NCBI GenBank assembly: GCA_029582155.1
Contig: CM055895.1
Span: forward strand, 10,702,544-10,766,543
Reading direction: 5' to 3'
DNA from: Panopea generosa
Lineage: Eukaryota > Mollusca > Bivalvia > Adapedonta > Hiatellidae
Length of the DNA stretch: 64,000 bases
The notes under the pieces were generated by a model. It saw only the letters and a list, made by a program, of their open reading frames with translations. It was not told the origin of the DNA and searched no databases. This document shows, one piece after another, positions 54,291-64,000 of this stretch. Both the position numbers and the translations under genes were made by a program. The first letter of the stretch is position 1; each line of letters begins with the position of its first letter.

Positions 54291-55379
54291 AGGAAATTAA
54301 ACTAAGCCAACCACTGATAGATTGATCTGGTTTTCAAACTTTTCAGAGTTATAAACACACATCGAAGTTTAATTAAAATCAGATCGAAAATAGAAATTTT
54401 ATCATATAAATGAGAAGAAATATCACATACTGACCGCAGTTGGTTCACCCTGGAATCTAAACTGATCTGAGGTCTTGTGGCTATGTATAACATATCCAAG
54501 TTCAAGTATATAAAGCTTTTATAGGATTAATAAGAAGGAAAAGCTAACTTGCAGCCAAATATCCGTGACATAAGCAAAGTATTTCACAAAAGTTACGTTT
54601 TTTTCATATATTTTACTCGTTCTCCTGGTGATAATTCCGCAAGACTTTTTATATATCTTGCATGGCTGATTCACATCAATTTAGGTATTGAACCCTTCAG
54701 TCTAGAAAATATGTTGCTGGTATTTCATCACAACAACTAAGACAATGTCTAACTGAGTTTTATTCTTATAACTGTAAATAAATATATAACAAATACACAA
54801 AATAAAAATCTTCATTGACGTTGTGATGTCTTATATAAGCAAAGCTGGTTAAATCCTGATTATCAAAAATAGACATATTTTACACAAGATTATCTATGGT
54901 CTTTTTAGTACAGCTCTTCCCCGAGCCAACTACAGTTAATTTTGAAGCAAAGAAGACAATTAACTGTAAAATTAAATTTATTTTCAATTGATCACAACAA
55001 ACATGCATAAACAAATAATGTTGTGCAAAATATCAGTCCTGTTTTAAACCATTTTTTTCCATCAATTACTGGTAAACAATAAAAAAAACAACTAACAATT
55101 GACTATTTCAATACTGTTCTAAAACAACAGTTTTTTTAGGAAATAAGTACCAAATGGAAGATAATAATTCAACATGACGTATAGGCCTTTACACTAACTT
55201 CACCTCAGAGGGCAATATACTGGTATCAGTTCACGAAAATCTATAGTTTAAATAAAAAAAATTACCCCTTAGGGTGGGCCAATTTTGATCCCAGGGTCAT
55301 GGTTTTGAACAAATTTGAGAGAGGACCACAAATTGATCCTATTTGTCAAACATCTTAGATCCAAGCCTGTGTACTACAA

Positions 55380-56135
55380 ACTTTAACCTGCTAAAAACAA
55401 AATTTCTAAGTCTAAAAGGGAAAAAAAACTGCCAAAATGCAATCTATGATTCTTGTCTCTATGAGTTTCCTATAGGATGTTGAAAACACATGTTAAGTTT
55501 CATTCATGTCCAATGATAGGATCATGAAATAAGTACCAAATCAAACACTTTAACTCCTAAAAATCTCTTAACCAAATTTTTATGTCCAAAAGGGCCATAA
55601 CTCTGTAAATATGCAACCCAGAGTTATGGTTCTTATCTCTTTGTGTTCCATTGATGATACTAAACACACATGTGAAGTTTCATTCATATCGAATGGGTGG
55701 TTGCATAGATATCTTACCTGATAAAAAACTAAAACCTGAAAAATTAAGTTCAAAAAGGGCCATTAAGTAAAAAAAAAGGCCATAACTCTGCCAAAATGCA
55801 ACCCAGAGTTATGGTTCTTGTGTCTATGAGTTCCATTGATGATGCAGAACACACATATGAAGTTTCATTCATATTGAATGAGTTGTTGCATAGATATCTT
55901 ATCTGATCAAGCACTTCAACCTGAAACATTAAGTCCAAAAAGGCCCGTTACTCTGCCAAAATGCAACCCAGAGTTATGGTTCTTTTGTCTGTGAGTTCCA
56001 TTGATGATGCTGAACAGACATGTGAAGTTTCATTCATATCAAATGAGTGGTTGCATAGATATCTTGCCTGATAAAAAACTTTAACCTGAAAAACCAACGC
56101 CAACACCAGGGCGAGTACAATAGCCCCCTTATTCT
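55380..56135 (+). repeat. Dispersed repeat R1, third location, 4 tandem units of 164-183 bp
   Basis: The GCCAAAATGCAACCC landmark falls at about 55433, 55608, 55791 and 55955. Each is followed by GAGTTATGGTTCTTGTCTCT, TTCCATTGATGATGC, GTGAAGTTTCATTCATATC and GAGTGGTTGCATAGATATCT. It ends CAGGGCGAGTACAATAGCCC. Copies at 19853 and 23640 have one and two units, so the family exists as short tandem oligomers. Confidence 0.88.
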
Positions 56136-56224
56136 ACAAAAAGTAGAGCTAAAAATGAATATTTGATCCATATGAATAGTCAAAGTAAACAATAATACCG
56201 ACTAGAGTGTTGATTGGTTTGGAT

Positions 56225-56320
56225 TACCAGGACTCGCGGTAAATGACTTTGAGCGTGATTTGCCTAAGTTGTAAGAACTTGTTTCACAATCAAAGAAAAA
56301 TAAATAAGTTAAAACTAATA
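56225..56320 (+). mobile_element. tRNA-derived SINE, family D, 3' fragment
   Basis: GACTTTGAGCGTGATTTGCC, GTTTCACAATCAAAGAAAAA and TAAATAAGTTAAAACTAAT match the 3' half of family D. Confidence 0.75.
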
Positions 56321-57468
56321 AAATGTCTTCAGTTCATTCAAATGACTTCCCATCATTCCATTCGTTATCTAAATCCACCTTGCAATGAAAGGAAAGTTAC
56401 CTTTGTTGAACTGAGAATGAACACAATTAAGCAAGAACTAAATGGTATGAATTTGGCCCAGAACTTGTCACATGATGCAATCATCTATAATAAATGGATG
56501 TACCAAGAACAGAGTAAATGCTCTAAAATTGAAAGTACTGGGGGTTTTAAAGCTGTCCAATGCATCATTGTACTACTTCAAAGTTTTTCTCATTTGTAGA
56601 ACAATACAATTGGTTTTTTGTGTAAACAGGAAATAAAATTTATATCAACAAGATGATATGTTAAGGGAGTGTATCGGGATGAAACATCATAAATGTCTTA
56701 TAAAGTAAATAATGATCAAAATGGTTAAGAAAAGCATCTCATTATCATAAATAAATATAAAAGAATAGTTTAGTATGTCAAATCCACCAAAACGTGACAA
56801 AATTGATATGTAAATGGGAATGGTAAACTTGAAACAAAATCCTCATGCTAAAAATAGACAGCACTAAAATACTGTTTGATGACCTTCACATTATCATTGG
56901 GACTCTCTCTCTAAGATGAAAGATTTTTTACTATGTGTAAACCTGTATAATGGATCAAACTGAAATCTTAATGAAATCATGTGACTTATTTAATACATCA
57001 CAAAATATGTTACCATTTTAAGCAAGAAACCTATTTTAGTCTAACCTAGGCACGTAGACCAAGTTAGGAAAGCCCTTTTCAATACACTATTTTGGCATGT
57101 TTAAAATAATTTAATAAATATCTTCCAAGCATGGTATATTGGAAAAAAATGTTTTCAGCCAATTTTAAAATTCAATCCTAATAAATTCCCTTAAAGAGAA
57201 TGAGGAAATTTAAAGTTGAACAAGCAAGACTTTGATTGGAATGTCAATAAACAATAAAGTTTAGTACACATATCTATATACAGTCTCAATTAAGGACTGA
57301 AGTACAGTATCCACATGTACTGAATATACACTCAAGACACGAACAAGCAACACCTAGAACCTATTCAGCTTGCACATCATACCACTGACATAACACCATG
57401 ATGTACCATTTAGTTACTCTCTACTATCAGTCACATCTATACAGTCATCATTTATTAAATGTCTCTTA
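56321..57468. other. Intergenic, nothing recognised
   Basis: AT-rich sequence. A 118-codon frame starting in the SINE tail has no domain and is treated as chance. Confidence 0.35.
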
Positions 57469-57757
57469 GGCCATAATAATTGCTAGATTATCATACACCC
57501 CCCCCCCCCACCCCATAATTTTCATGCCGCTTCAACCCTTTTTATTTTCATAACCCAAGCCCCAACCAACCAAATCATACCCCCGCCTCCCCCTTCCCCC
57601 ATAATTTTCATGCCGCCTCGACCCTTTTTATTTTCATAAAAAAAATAAAAAAATAAAAAAAAATTAAAGATGAAAATAAAAAAAAATAAAATCCTCCCGC
57701 CCACCATGTTTTTAAGAAAAATTTGGATGATAATCTAGCAACTAATTAATAATGGGT
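57469..57757. mobile_element. Palindromic MITE (family M2), copy 2, expanded interior
   Basis: Ends TAGGCCATAATAATTGCTAG then ATTATCATAC, and GGATGATAATCTAGCAACTA then ATTAATAATGGG. The interior has duplicated ATAATTTTCATGCCGC(T/C)TC plus a C13 tract (57498-57510) and long A-rich runs. The open frame here is an artefact of low-complexity sequence. Confidence 0.75.
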
Positions 57758-60548
57758 TATAGGGTACTATCAACAAATATTTGTGTAATTATAAGGATTG
57801 TTATACTAAAAATATACTCTGGCAAAAAGTGCTAATATACTGATATACATATTACTTAACTATAACTAAAATTTAATAAACATGCCTACATAATGCTTTT
57901 TTTAAAACAAGGTTTTTATTGGTCACAACTCAACTTGTAATTACATAATAATAAATATAACATCTCTTTGATAAGTCAACAACAATTCCTGTGGAAGTTG
58001 ATACAAAGTGAGATATGATTGTTTTCATTAAGAACACAAGATGGATATTTTTCATTTTATAAAATTAAATTATTAAGAAATAATCGAACTAACACATCTT
58101 GAAAACAACCAATAATTTGTTGACTGAAAGGAAATGAATGAATGAGTATAGAATTTGTCATTTGAAAAATACTAGAAATTTGTCATTTGACAAATAGAAA
58201 TCAAAATCACATAGTTGTACATTGAAAGAGATCTCCCTTATAAATATATGTCCACGATATGCTCCAACTGCACGTAGCCTAAGAGAAAATCATATACATG
58301 AACCTTCAAGAAATAAATACGCTTGTCTCCAGCAACATGACAGAAGAAAAACAACATATTTACATTTTTCAACATCTCAACATGATTCATTTCTGAAAAC
58401 AATGCATCCGTTTGTGATACACATCTTACTGGCATGAGACGACATACTGGCACTACTGGGAAAGTTACAAGGAGAGTTAGAACTAACAGATACATATGAA
58501 AGTCTCATTATAAATGCAGCAAAGTTTGACAAAAAATAATGCACCTGTCAGAATACAAAAGTCATTCTGTAACAAGAATTCAGCAGAATGATATGTCTCG
58601 CCGTGTTCACTTTGACCGTTAATACACACATGGGAGAGAATGAAATTAAAATACAAAGACAAAAATGGCCGCATGTATCTGTAAAGCTCAAAAATTATTG
58701 TTTTAATCCAGTGGTAACAGAGAAATGACATAACAACTTCCATAATATATTAAAGAGTGGTTATTTACAATAGTTATTTTGATTTGATGAATTTAGTAAC
58801 AGCAACGATTTGCAAAAATATAACACAAGAATTTGCATCATATTCATGCAAGAGTTATCTAACTTGGTTAATATAGTAGGTTTAATGACTAAGAAATATT
58901 GTAGGAAGTATTGTGTGAAGTTTCGACCAAATACATTAAGTGATTTTTGAGATATGAACTTGATGGTAGTTGCACACAAAACTTTAACTAGTATTTCTAA
59001 GTAAAACATATTAAAAAAAAAATTTAACCAGTATTTCTTAGTAAAACATATTTAAAAAAAAAAAATAACAAAAAAAATAACAAAAATAACAAAAGAATAA
59101 AAAAAAGTTTAAATGAATTAAAAAAAAAAAGTACTCAGCATCTCCATTATATTATGTAATGCAGGTTGTTAGTTGTAACTTTGATCCAAGTATGAGTGTC
59201 CTAGCACCAGTACTTATTGAGAAATAGTGTAAAAAACGAAAAGTTAACGTTGGAGCTAAATATGAATGTTTGATGCTGCCGCCATCGACAGAAAACCAAC
59301 ACCTTAATCTAGCTTTGGCTCCTTCATCGCGACAAGACAAAAATCAGGACATGAAAATATTAATATAATATTGTTTAAATACAGTATAAAACCCAATAAT
59401 GGATTTCTTTGTCCTTTACAATAACAAAATAATTGAACATGGAAATTTTAAAGAGAGTGAAAATTTGAAATGCAAATTGAGCAAGTTTTTAAATTCCATA
59501 AACATGATCCATATTAAATCACTTGATCTGACAAAAGGTCTATTCATAACTTCAAAAACAGATCATACAGACAACTAGATGATACTGTACTTCAGATATT
59601 TGCAGGTGTGTTTACAAAAACAAAACTGCCAATGACATTAAAACTTATAAATTTCGACATCGAGTCCAATATAGTTTTCACCACAATATGTACGATTGCA
59701 ATATATTCCCATATTGTACTAAACACTGTAAAATGATTTTTTCATTCTATACCCCAATTTGAAAGAAATCTATCAAATGGGTAAATAAATCAAGTAAATA
59801 AACTGTGAGTTCATTATCATTAAAATTTCTACTAAATTTATTTCCTTTTTTTTTAAGACGCCATATTGAAAATTGAACTGTACAATATAAAAGTTATTGG
59901 ATCCAATAAACTTCTACATATTGTACGGTCAGTTGGTAACATCAGGGGTAGCTGATTGGCTATACACTACAGGTATAGAATAATGTTCAATCTGGTGTAC
60001 AAAGCAATAAGCAGACATTATTTTGTACCAAAACATGGGCAATATAAAATGTTAATATGGGTACTAAAATACGGTCTATTATGGCCTAGGCCGCTATGTG
60101 GTTAGTGGTATGTAATTATGTACAAAATCATTCAGTTTTATTATCAATTGATAATTTGTTGCCTTTTTGATGAGAAAAGATGTCATGGTTCCGGCAAGGT
60201 ATGCATCATACTAATAACTGTCGGATTAGTTTTTAAACGAATGTGTCTACTAACCTTTTTGACACACTTTGTACTGGTTAAATCCAGTGATTAATACTAC
60301 ATGTATGTATTAAGAAATATTGTTATTTAATATATTGGTTGGGCAATACTGGCACAGCATTCCAGAAAATGTCTATGAAAGAAGTTAAAATCAACATATA
60401 CGTACACATCTACATGTAACTACATTGGTTGATATCAAGAAGCATTGCTTTTTACCTTTACATGTACTTTTTGATTTAACGCACAATTTAAAATTTAATT
60501 AAATACAGAGACCCTTTCAAAAGTTATTGAGTGGAAATTATTACATTA
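57758..60548. other. Gene-free, AT-rich; may include 3' UTR of the ABCG2-like gene
   Basis: No ORF with a recognisable domain. Poly(A)/AAT-rich low-complexity stretches lie at 59010-59135. Confidence 0.35.
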
Positions 60549-60759
60549 AGGCCATTATAAATTAATTGCTAGATTATCATCCAAATTTTTCTTAAAAACG
60601 GGGAGGGCGGGAAGATTTCATTTTTTTCTTCATTTTTTTTATTTTTGATGTTGTTTTTTTTATTTTGTTTTTTTTTTAAGAAAATAAAAAGGGTCGGGGC
60701 AGCATGAAAATTAGGGTGCAGGCTGGGATGATAATCTAGTAATTAATTTGTTATGGCCT
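60549..60759. mobile_element. Palindromic MITE (family M2), copy 3
   Basis: Best-preserved termini: AGGCCATTATAAATTAATTG, CTAGATTATCATCC and the complementary GGATGATAATCTAGTAATTA, ATTTGTTATGGCCT. TA is present at both flanks (60547..60548 and 60760..60761). Interior rich in T and G, containing GGTCGGGGCAGCATGAAAAT. Confidence 0.82.
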
Positions 60760-61343
60760 TATTGAAAATTAAATAAAAAAAAGGGTTCCAACTTCTGTAA
60801 AATTCACCAAACATTGACCATTGAATGTCAAACTTTACCTGTATTTTATAATTATACATAACACACAATATATTAATTAAGTCCATAGACCTTTTCAAAA
60901 GCTATTGATATGAAATTTGACCCCCGCACAGCGAGGATACATGAACATAGCAATGTACAGGAGTAGCACTTAATGCACCTCCAATATTCTTTAAATAGCG
61001 GGCACATATAATTACAGCTAAAACTGATCTGGTTTCAAGCTGATCATGACAATCAATATACTAGTAGCCATAGACCATCTTTTAAAGCCCTTAAACCATA
61101 GCATGTTATGATTGAATTCCCTCTGTCATGGACAGGCTCCTTTTAATCATATACAAATTCTTAAACAGCTCACTTGCTATTGTTGATTTCTTTCTATAAT
61201 TAACAACAATGAACAATTTTGATTTATAAAATGTTACTTCTCCACACTGACATGGTTGTTTTACATCATGGTAGTTTATCCAATACTATATTTTGTTTCT
61301 ATTTCTATAGTAGAGTTCATTGTCCAAATCCAGCTACTTGTGT
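60760..61343. other. Presumed 3' flank / UTR of the ABCG2-like gene
   Basis: Non-coding sequence between the MITE and the ABCG2-like stop codon. Confidence 0.35.
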
Positions 61344-62488
61344 TTACTTGAGCTTGTTCATGAAGAGTAGTCTCAAGAATGCCAGGATGAGGAATCCAAC
61401 TGATATGGCCCCAAGAGCCACAAAGTTCACCCAGAGGTCCCAGTCTTCCTTGTAATCGATATTCTGGGATTCCAAGAATTCGTTGCCAGTTGTGCTGTAA
61501 AATACAAATACATCTTCAACTTGTACAATCAGCAATTTACTTAATAATTACTTTCTGTTGTGATGTGTCTCATCTAGTGTTACGTTAGGTACGACTCAGG
61601 ATCTATGGATCGTTACCAGTATACTATAAATGTTTAATTATATATTGTTAATGTAACAATAACAAACATTCCATATAGTTTCAGTATTTACTTCCGAGAA
61701 CTATCAATTCAGAATGTCACCCAAAACTTACAATTTTTAATTTCAGAAGTTATCTATTTCTTCAAAAACTTCAGATTCTTAAACCCAGAATTGTAGAATT
61801 TTCAACTATATACAGAACACAATTTTTCATTGAGCATTTTACCATAACTCTGACAGAATGCTATACGGTTAGAAATTCTAGTATTTTAGGATATGTGAGG
61901 TGCTGTGTATCCTATTTTTCTTTTATGTCGATCCCCTCGGGTGAGATTTTTCTAACAACTATCCCACATGGATACTCCTGATGAATTCTTGTAATCTGGT
62001 CGGCTACGATAGAAAAATACTGGTACCTTACTATTAAATACGCTATGCAATAAGATAATATGGCTTTTTAATTATTTGACTGACAGTGTTTTCTCTTTAT
62101 TTTAGTACTTTCTGTAAAACCATGCATTAATTTTTCAGTTGTCTGCAAACAATAGACCTGTTTTTGACATTAAAAACAAGTTGATCCTTTAACTATAGAC
62201 TTACCAATTTCCATCAAATTGAAAATCTTTCAATTCATTTATTTCAAGAGCCTGAAATAAATAATAATATTGATTAAAACTTCAGATTAAGTATGTTTCT
62301 CTTAATCGGGGGAAAAACGAAACAACTATTACACAATAAACTTCCATCATATCAACCATACTCGGTCCTCTCATTATTAACTTCCTCACTGAAGGTAACA
62401 AGATGAAAAGATAGACATAAAAAACTCCAACAAATGTCTTCTTGCAGTCAATGGGAATCAATGCCATTTTTAACACATTTCTGGTTGT

Positions 62489-62540
<52 letters not shown>

Positions 62541-63843
62541 CGTGTCCAGTTTTATTGGTGGAGAAAGACCTCGGAATGAATCTGAGTAGAACCACCAACC
62601 TTCATTAATTACTGGCAAACTTTCTGGTGTAAAAGTTTTTGGAGCAGGCGAAACTGGAATTTACGAATATAAGCGGTGTGAGTGATCTTAAGACAGATCC
62701 TTAGACCACTTGACCACAGAGGACCTTTTTGCAGTCAAAAAATCATTCTTCATTAGTTGAAATCTACAAATTTAAATCAACTAGATTTGCACAATTATTT
62801 CACTGTTTTCATCACTGCGAGTACCAACCAATGGAAAAGTTTTAATCTTAAAGGGGGAAATTATGTACAAGTATACAACACATGAACATAATGGAAATTA
62901 TGTACAGGTATACAACACATGAACATAATGGAAATTATGTACCAGTATACAACACATGAATATAATGGAAATTATGTACAGGTATACAACACTGTACATT
63001 AAACACATGAACATAATGGAAATTATGTACAGGTTTACAAAACATGAACATAATGGAAATTATGTACAGGTATACAACACATGAACATAATGGAAATTCA
63101 TTTTGATTCTTCCTACACATATGTTTTTTTTTCAAAAATTTATTTTAATTATTTTTTTTGTACATGGAGAGAGTCTAGCACCTTCCTTTTAGCTGTCTTC
63201 ATATAACCTTAAATAGTTCAATGTATGCAAGGAGGATATCTTTAGTTTCTGATTGACCTTTGTTTGTATTTGCTAAGCCTGATTACTCAGTCGGTAGCGC
63301 ATCTGACTATCATTCCAGGGGTTGTGAGTTTGAATCTCTGCCCAGCAACAGTCTCTGTGATGACAGATATACGACAATGTGTCTCATTATCATTTATCTC
63401 TCAACGCTGTTTCAAATGGGAAAGTTACATGCAGAGATGGGGTATGCTCGAGTACCGGTTAACCTTTCAGGATCCAAGGAAACTGGTTAAGTTAACTGAT
63501 CTTCTGTTAGTCCTTGATGGCATAAAAATAGATGCTAGATATTCAATCAATCAATCGTTTGTATTTAAATATTGATAAAGGTAACTGTTTTTCAGAACTT
63601 AAAGATTGTTATAAACTTAGTATTTTTATTAAAGACAATTATGTAAAAATGAACATTTAAACTATAATAGCAAGAAGCTCAATTCATGAATTTTAGAGAC
63701 TATCAAAACTTGGCAGTATCCGCTTTAACTAGTTCACTATGACTTCTACTTACAGTGAGTGAATATCTGAAGATACTGATATATTTCAGCCATTCTAGGA
63801 AGTCTGGTACTGTGTCCAGGTTTACTAGCAGTCCACTGAATAC
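61344..63843 (-). CDS. ABCG2-like half-transporter, last three coding exons (gene runs off the right edge)
   Basis: Exons in coding order: 63843..63754 (30 codons, phase 0), 62251..62205 (47 nt) and 61494..61344 (TAA), with matching phases and GT-AG borders. They encode the C-terminal ~95 residues of an ABCG protein. First comes the end of a transmembrane helix and loop (VFSGLLVNLDTVPDFLEWLK, then YISIFRYSLTALEINEL). Next is a short extracellular loop whose split codon gives C-TTGNEFL, matching the Cys and GEEYL region of ABCG2. Then comes the last membrane helix (VNFVALGAISVGFLILAFLR), ending in a basic LLFMNKLK tail. The family comprises ATP-driven efflux half-transporters that act as dimers or oligomers in the plasma membrane. 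The ATPase domain lies outside the window, so the exact subfamily member is not certain. Confidence 0.88.
62453..62725 (-). mobile_element. tRNA-derived SINE, family A, copy 6, with internal (AT)n (ABCG2-like intron)
   Basis: Minus orientation, with 3' end complement TCAATGCCATTTTTAACACA and core complement CCAGTTTTATTGGTGGAGAA. The TATATATGGCATAT segment near the 3' end has expanded into an (AT)n run at about 62491..62538. Confidence 0.88.
62491..62538. repeat. (AT)n microsatellite inside a SINE
   Basis: About 24 AT dinucleotides, arising at the short TATATAT of the family A consensus. Confidence 0.95.
62855..63102. repeat. 37-bp tandem array, about 6.5 copies (ABCG2-like intron)
   Basis: Units read GGAAATTATGTACAGGTATA then CAACACATGAACATAAT. 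One copy is interrupted by a short TGTACATTAAA insertion near 62993. Confidence 0.93.
63276..63560 (+). mobile_element. tRNA-derived SINE, family B, copy 5, best preserved (ABCG2-like intron)
   Basis: Plus-strand copy. Head TACTCAGTCGGTAGCGCATC with TATCATTCCAGGGGTTGTGA and a TTTGAATCTC B box. Body AACAGTCTCTGTGATGACAG, AAGTTACATGCAGAGATGGG, GAGTACCGGTTAACCTTTCA and CCTTGATGGCATAAAAATAG. Tail TATTCAATCAATCAATCG. Confidence 0.9.
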
Positions 63844-64000
63844 CTGGTGAACAGAAAATACAAGGTAAAGTTACGCTATTCATGAAGATAGAGGGGAAAT
63901 AATATATACTGATACAACTATTCTCTGAATATTTATTAAACATACCAATAATTTTTAACAAAATAAACAAGATGGCAGATGAAAGGACGGACGCAAAAAA

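Noticed and set aside
57522-57707. Minus-strand Phe/Gly-rich frame
   Set aside because: Low-complexity interior of the M2 MITE.

Overview
This is a 64 kb stretch of AT-rich animal nuclear DNA. It has spliced genes with GT-AG introns, single-exon GPCR genes, several tRNA-derived SINE families, MITEs, a truncated non-LTR retrotransposon, a hAT remnant and many minisatellites. The SINE cores, the dispersed repeats and the local expansion of short class A GPCRs fit a bivalve mollusc best. That attribution is inference; no species is claimed.

Layout. (1) 1-2.25 kb: the last two coding exons of an unrecognised minus-strand gene, with a 23-copy 43-bp satellite in the intron between them. (2) 2.3-8.9 kb: gene-poor, with SINEs and a 5'-truncated LINE that landed inside a tandem duplication. 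(3) 9.0-18.1 kb: three single-exon paralogous rhodopsin-type GPCRs (two minus, one plus). All three carry Trp in place of the Pro of the TM7 NPxxY motif. A 12-copy tandem array lies just upstream of the third. (4) 18-28 kb: gene-free repeats, including a 53-bp array interrupted by other sequence and one of three piggyBac-type (TTAA) MITEs. (5) 28.2-40.7 kb, minus strand: a complete nine-exon PRPP synthetase-associated protein gene (359 aa), assembled here from splice sites and matching phases. (6) 41.0-51.9 kb, plus strand: a complete six-exon NTHL1 (endonuclease III-like DNA glycosylase, 387 aa), head-to-head with the previous gene and 326 bp away start to start. (7) 52-61 kb: no gene recognised, only dispersed repeats and two copies of a palindromic MITE. 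(8) 61.3-63.8 kb, minus strand: the last three coding exons of an ABCG2-like half-transporter that continues past the right edge.

The most unusual structure is in NTHL1. The 3' splice site and first codons of its last exon, which encodes the end of the glycosylase fold and the iron-sulfur ligands, have been amplified into about 39 tandem units of 40-43 bp. This creates some thirty decoy acceptors immediately upstream of the only acceptor that yields a full-length enzyme. The two preceding introns carry unrelated minisatellites.

The genes do not form a functional pathway. The only arrangement with likely regulatory meaning is the divergent PRPSAP/NTHL1 pair (nucleotide supply and base excision repair), which may share a promoter.
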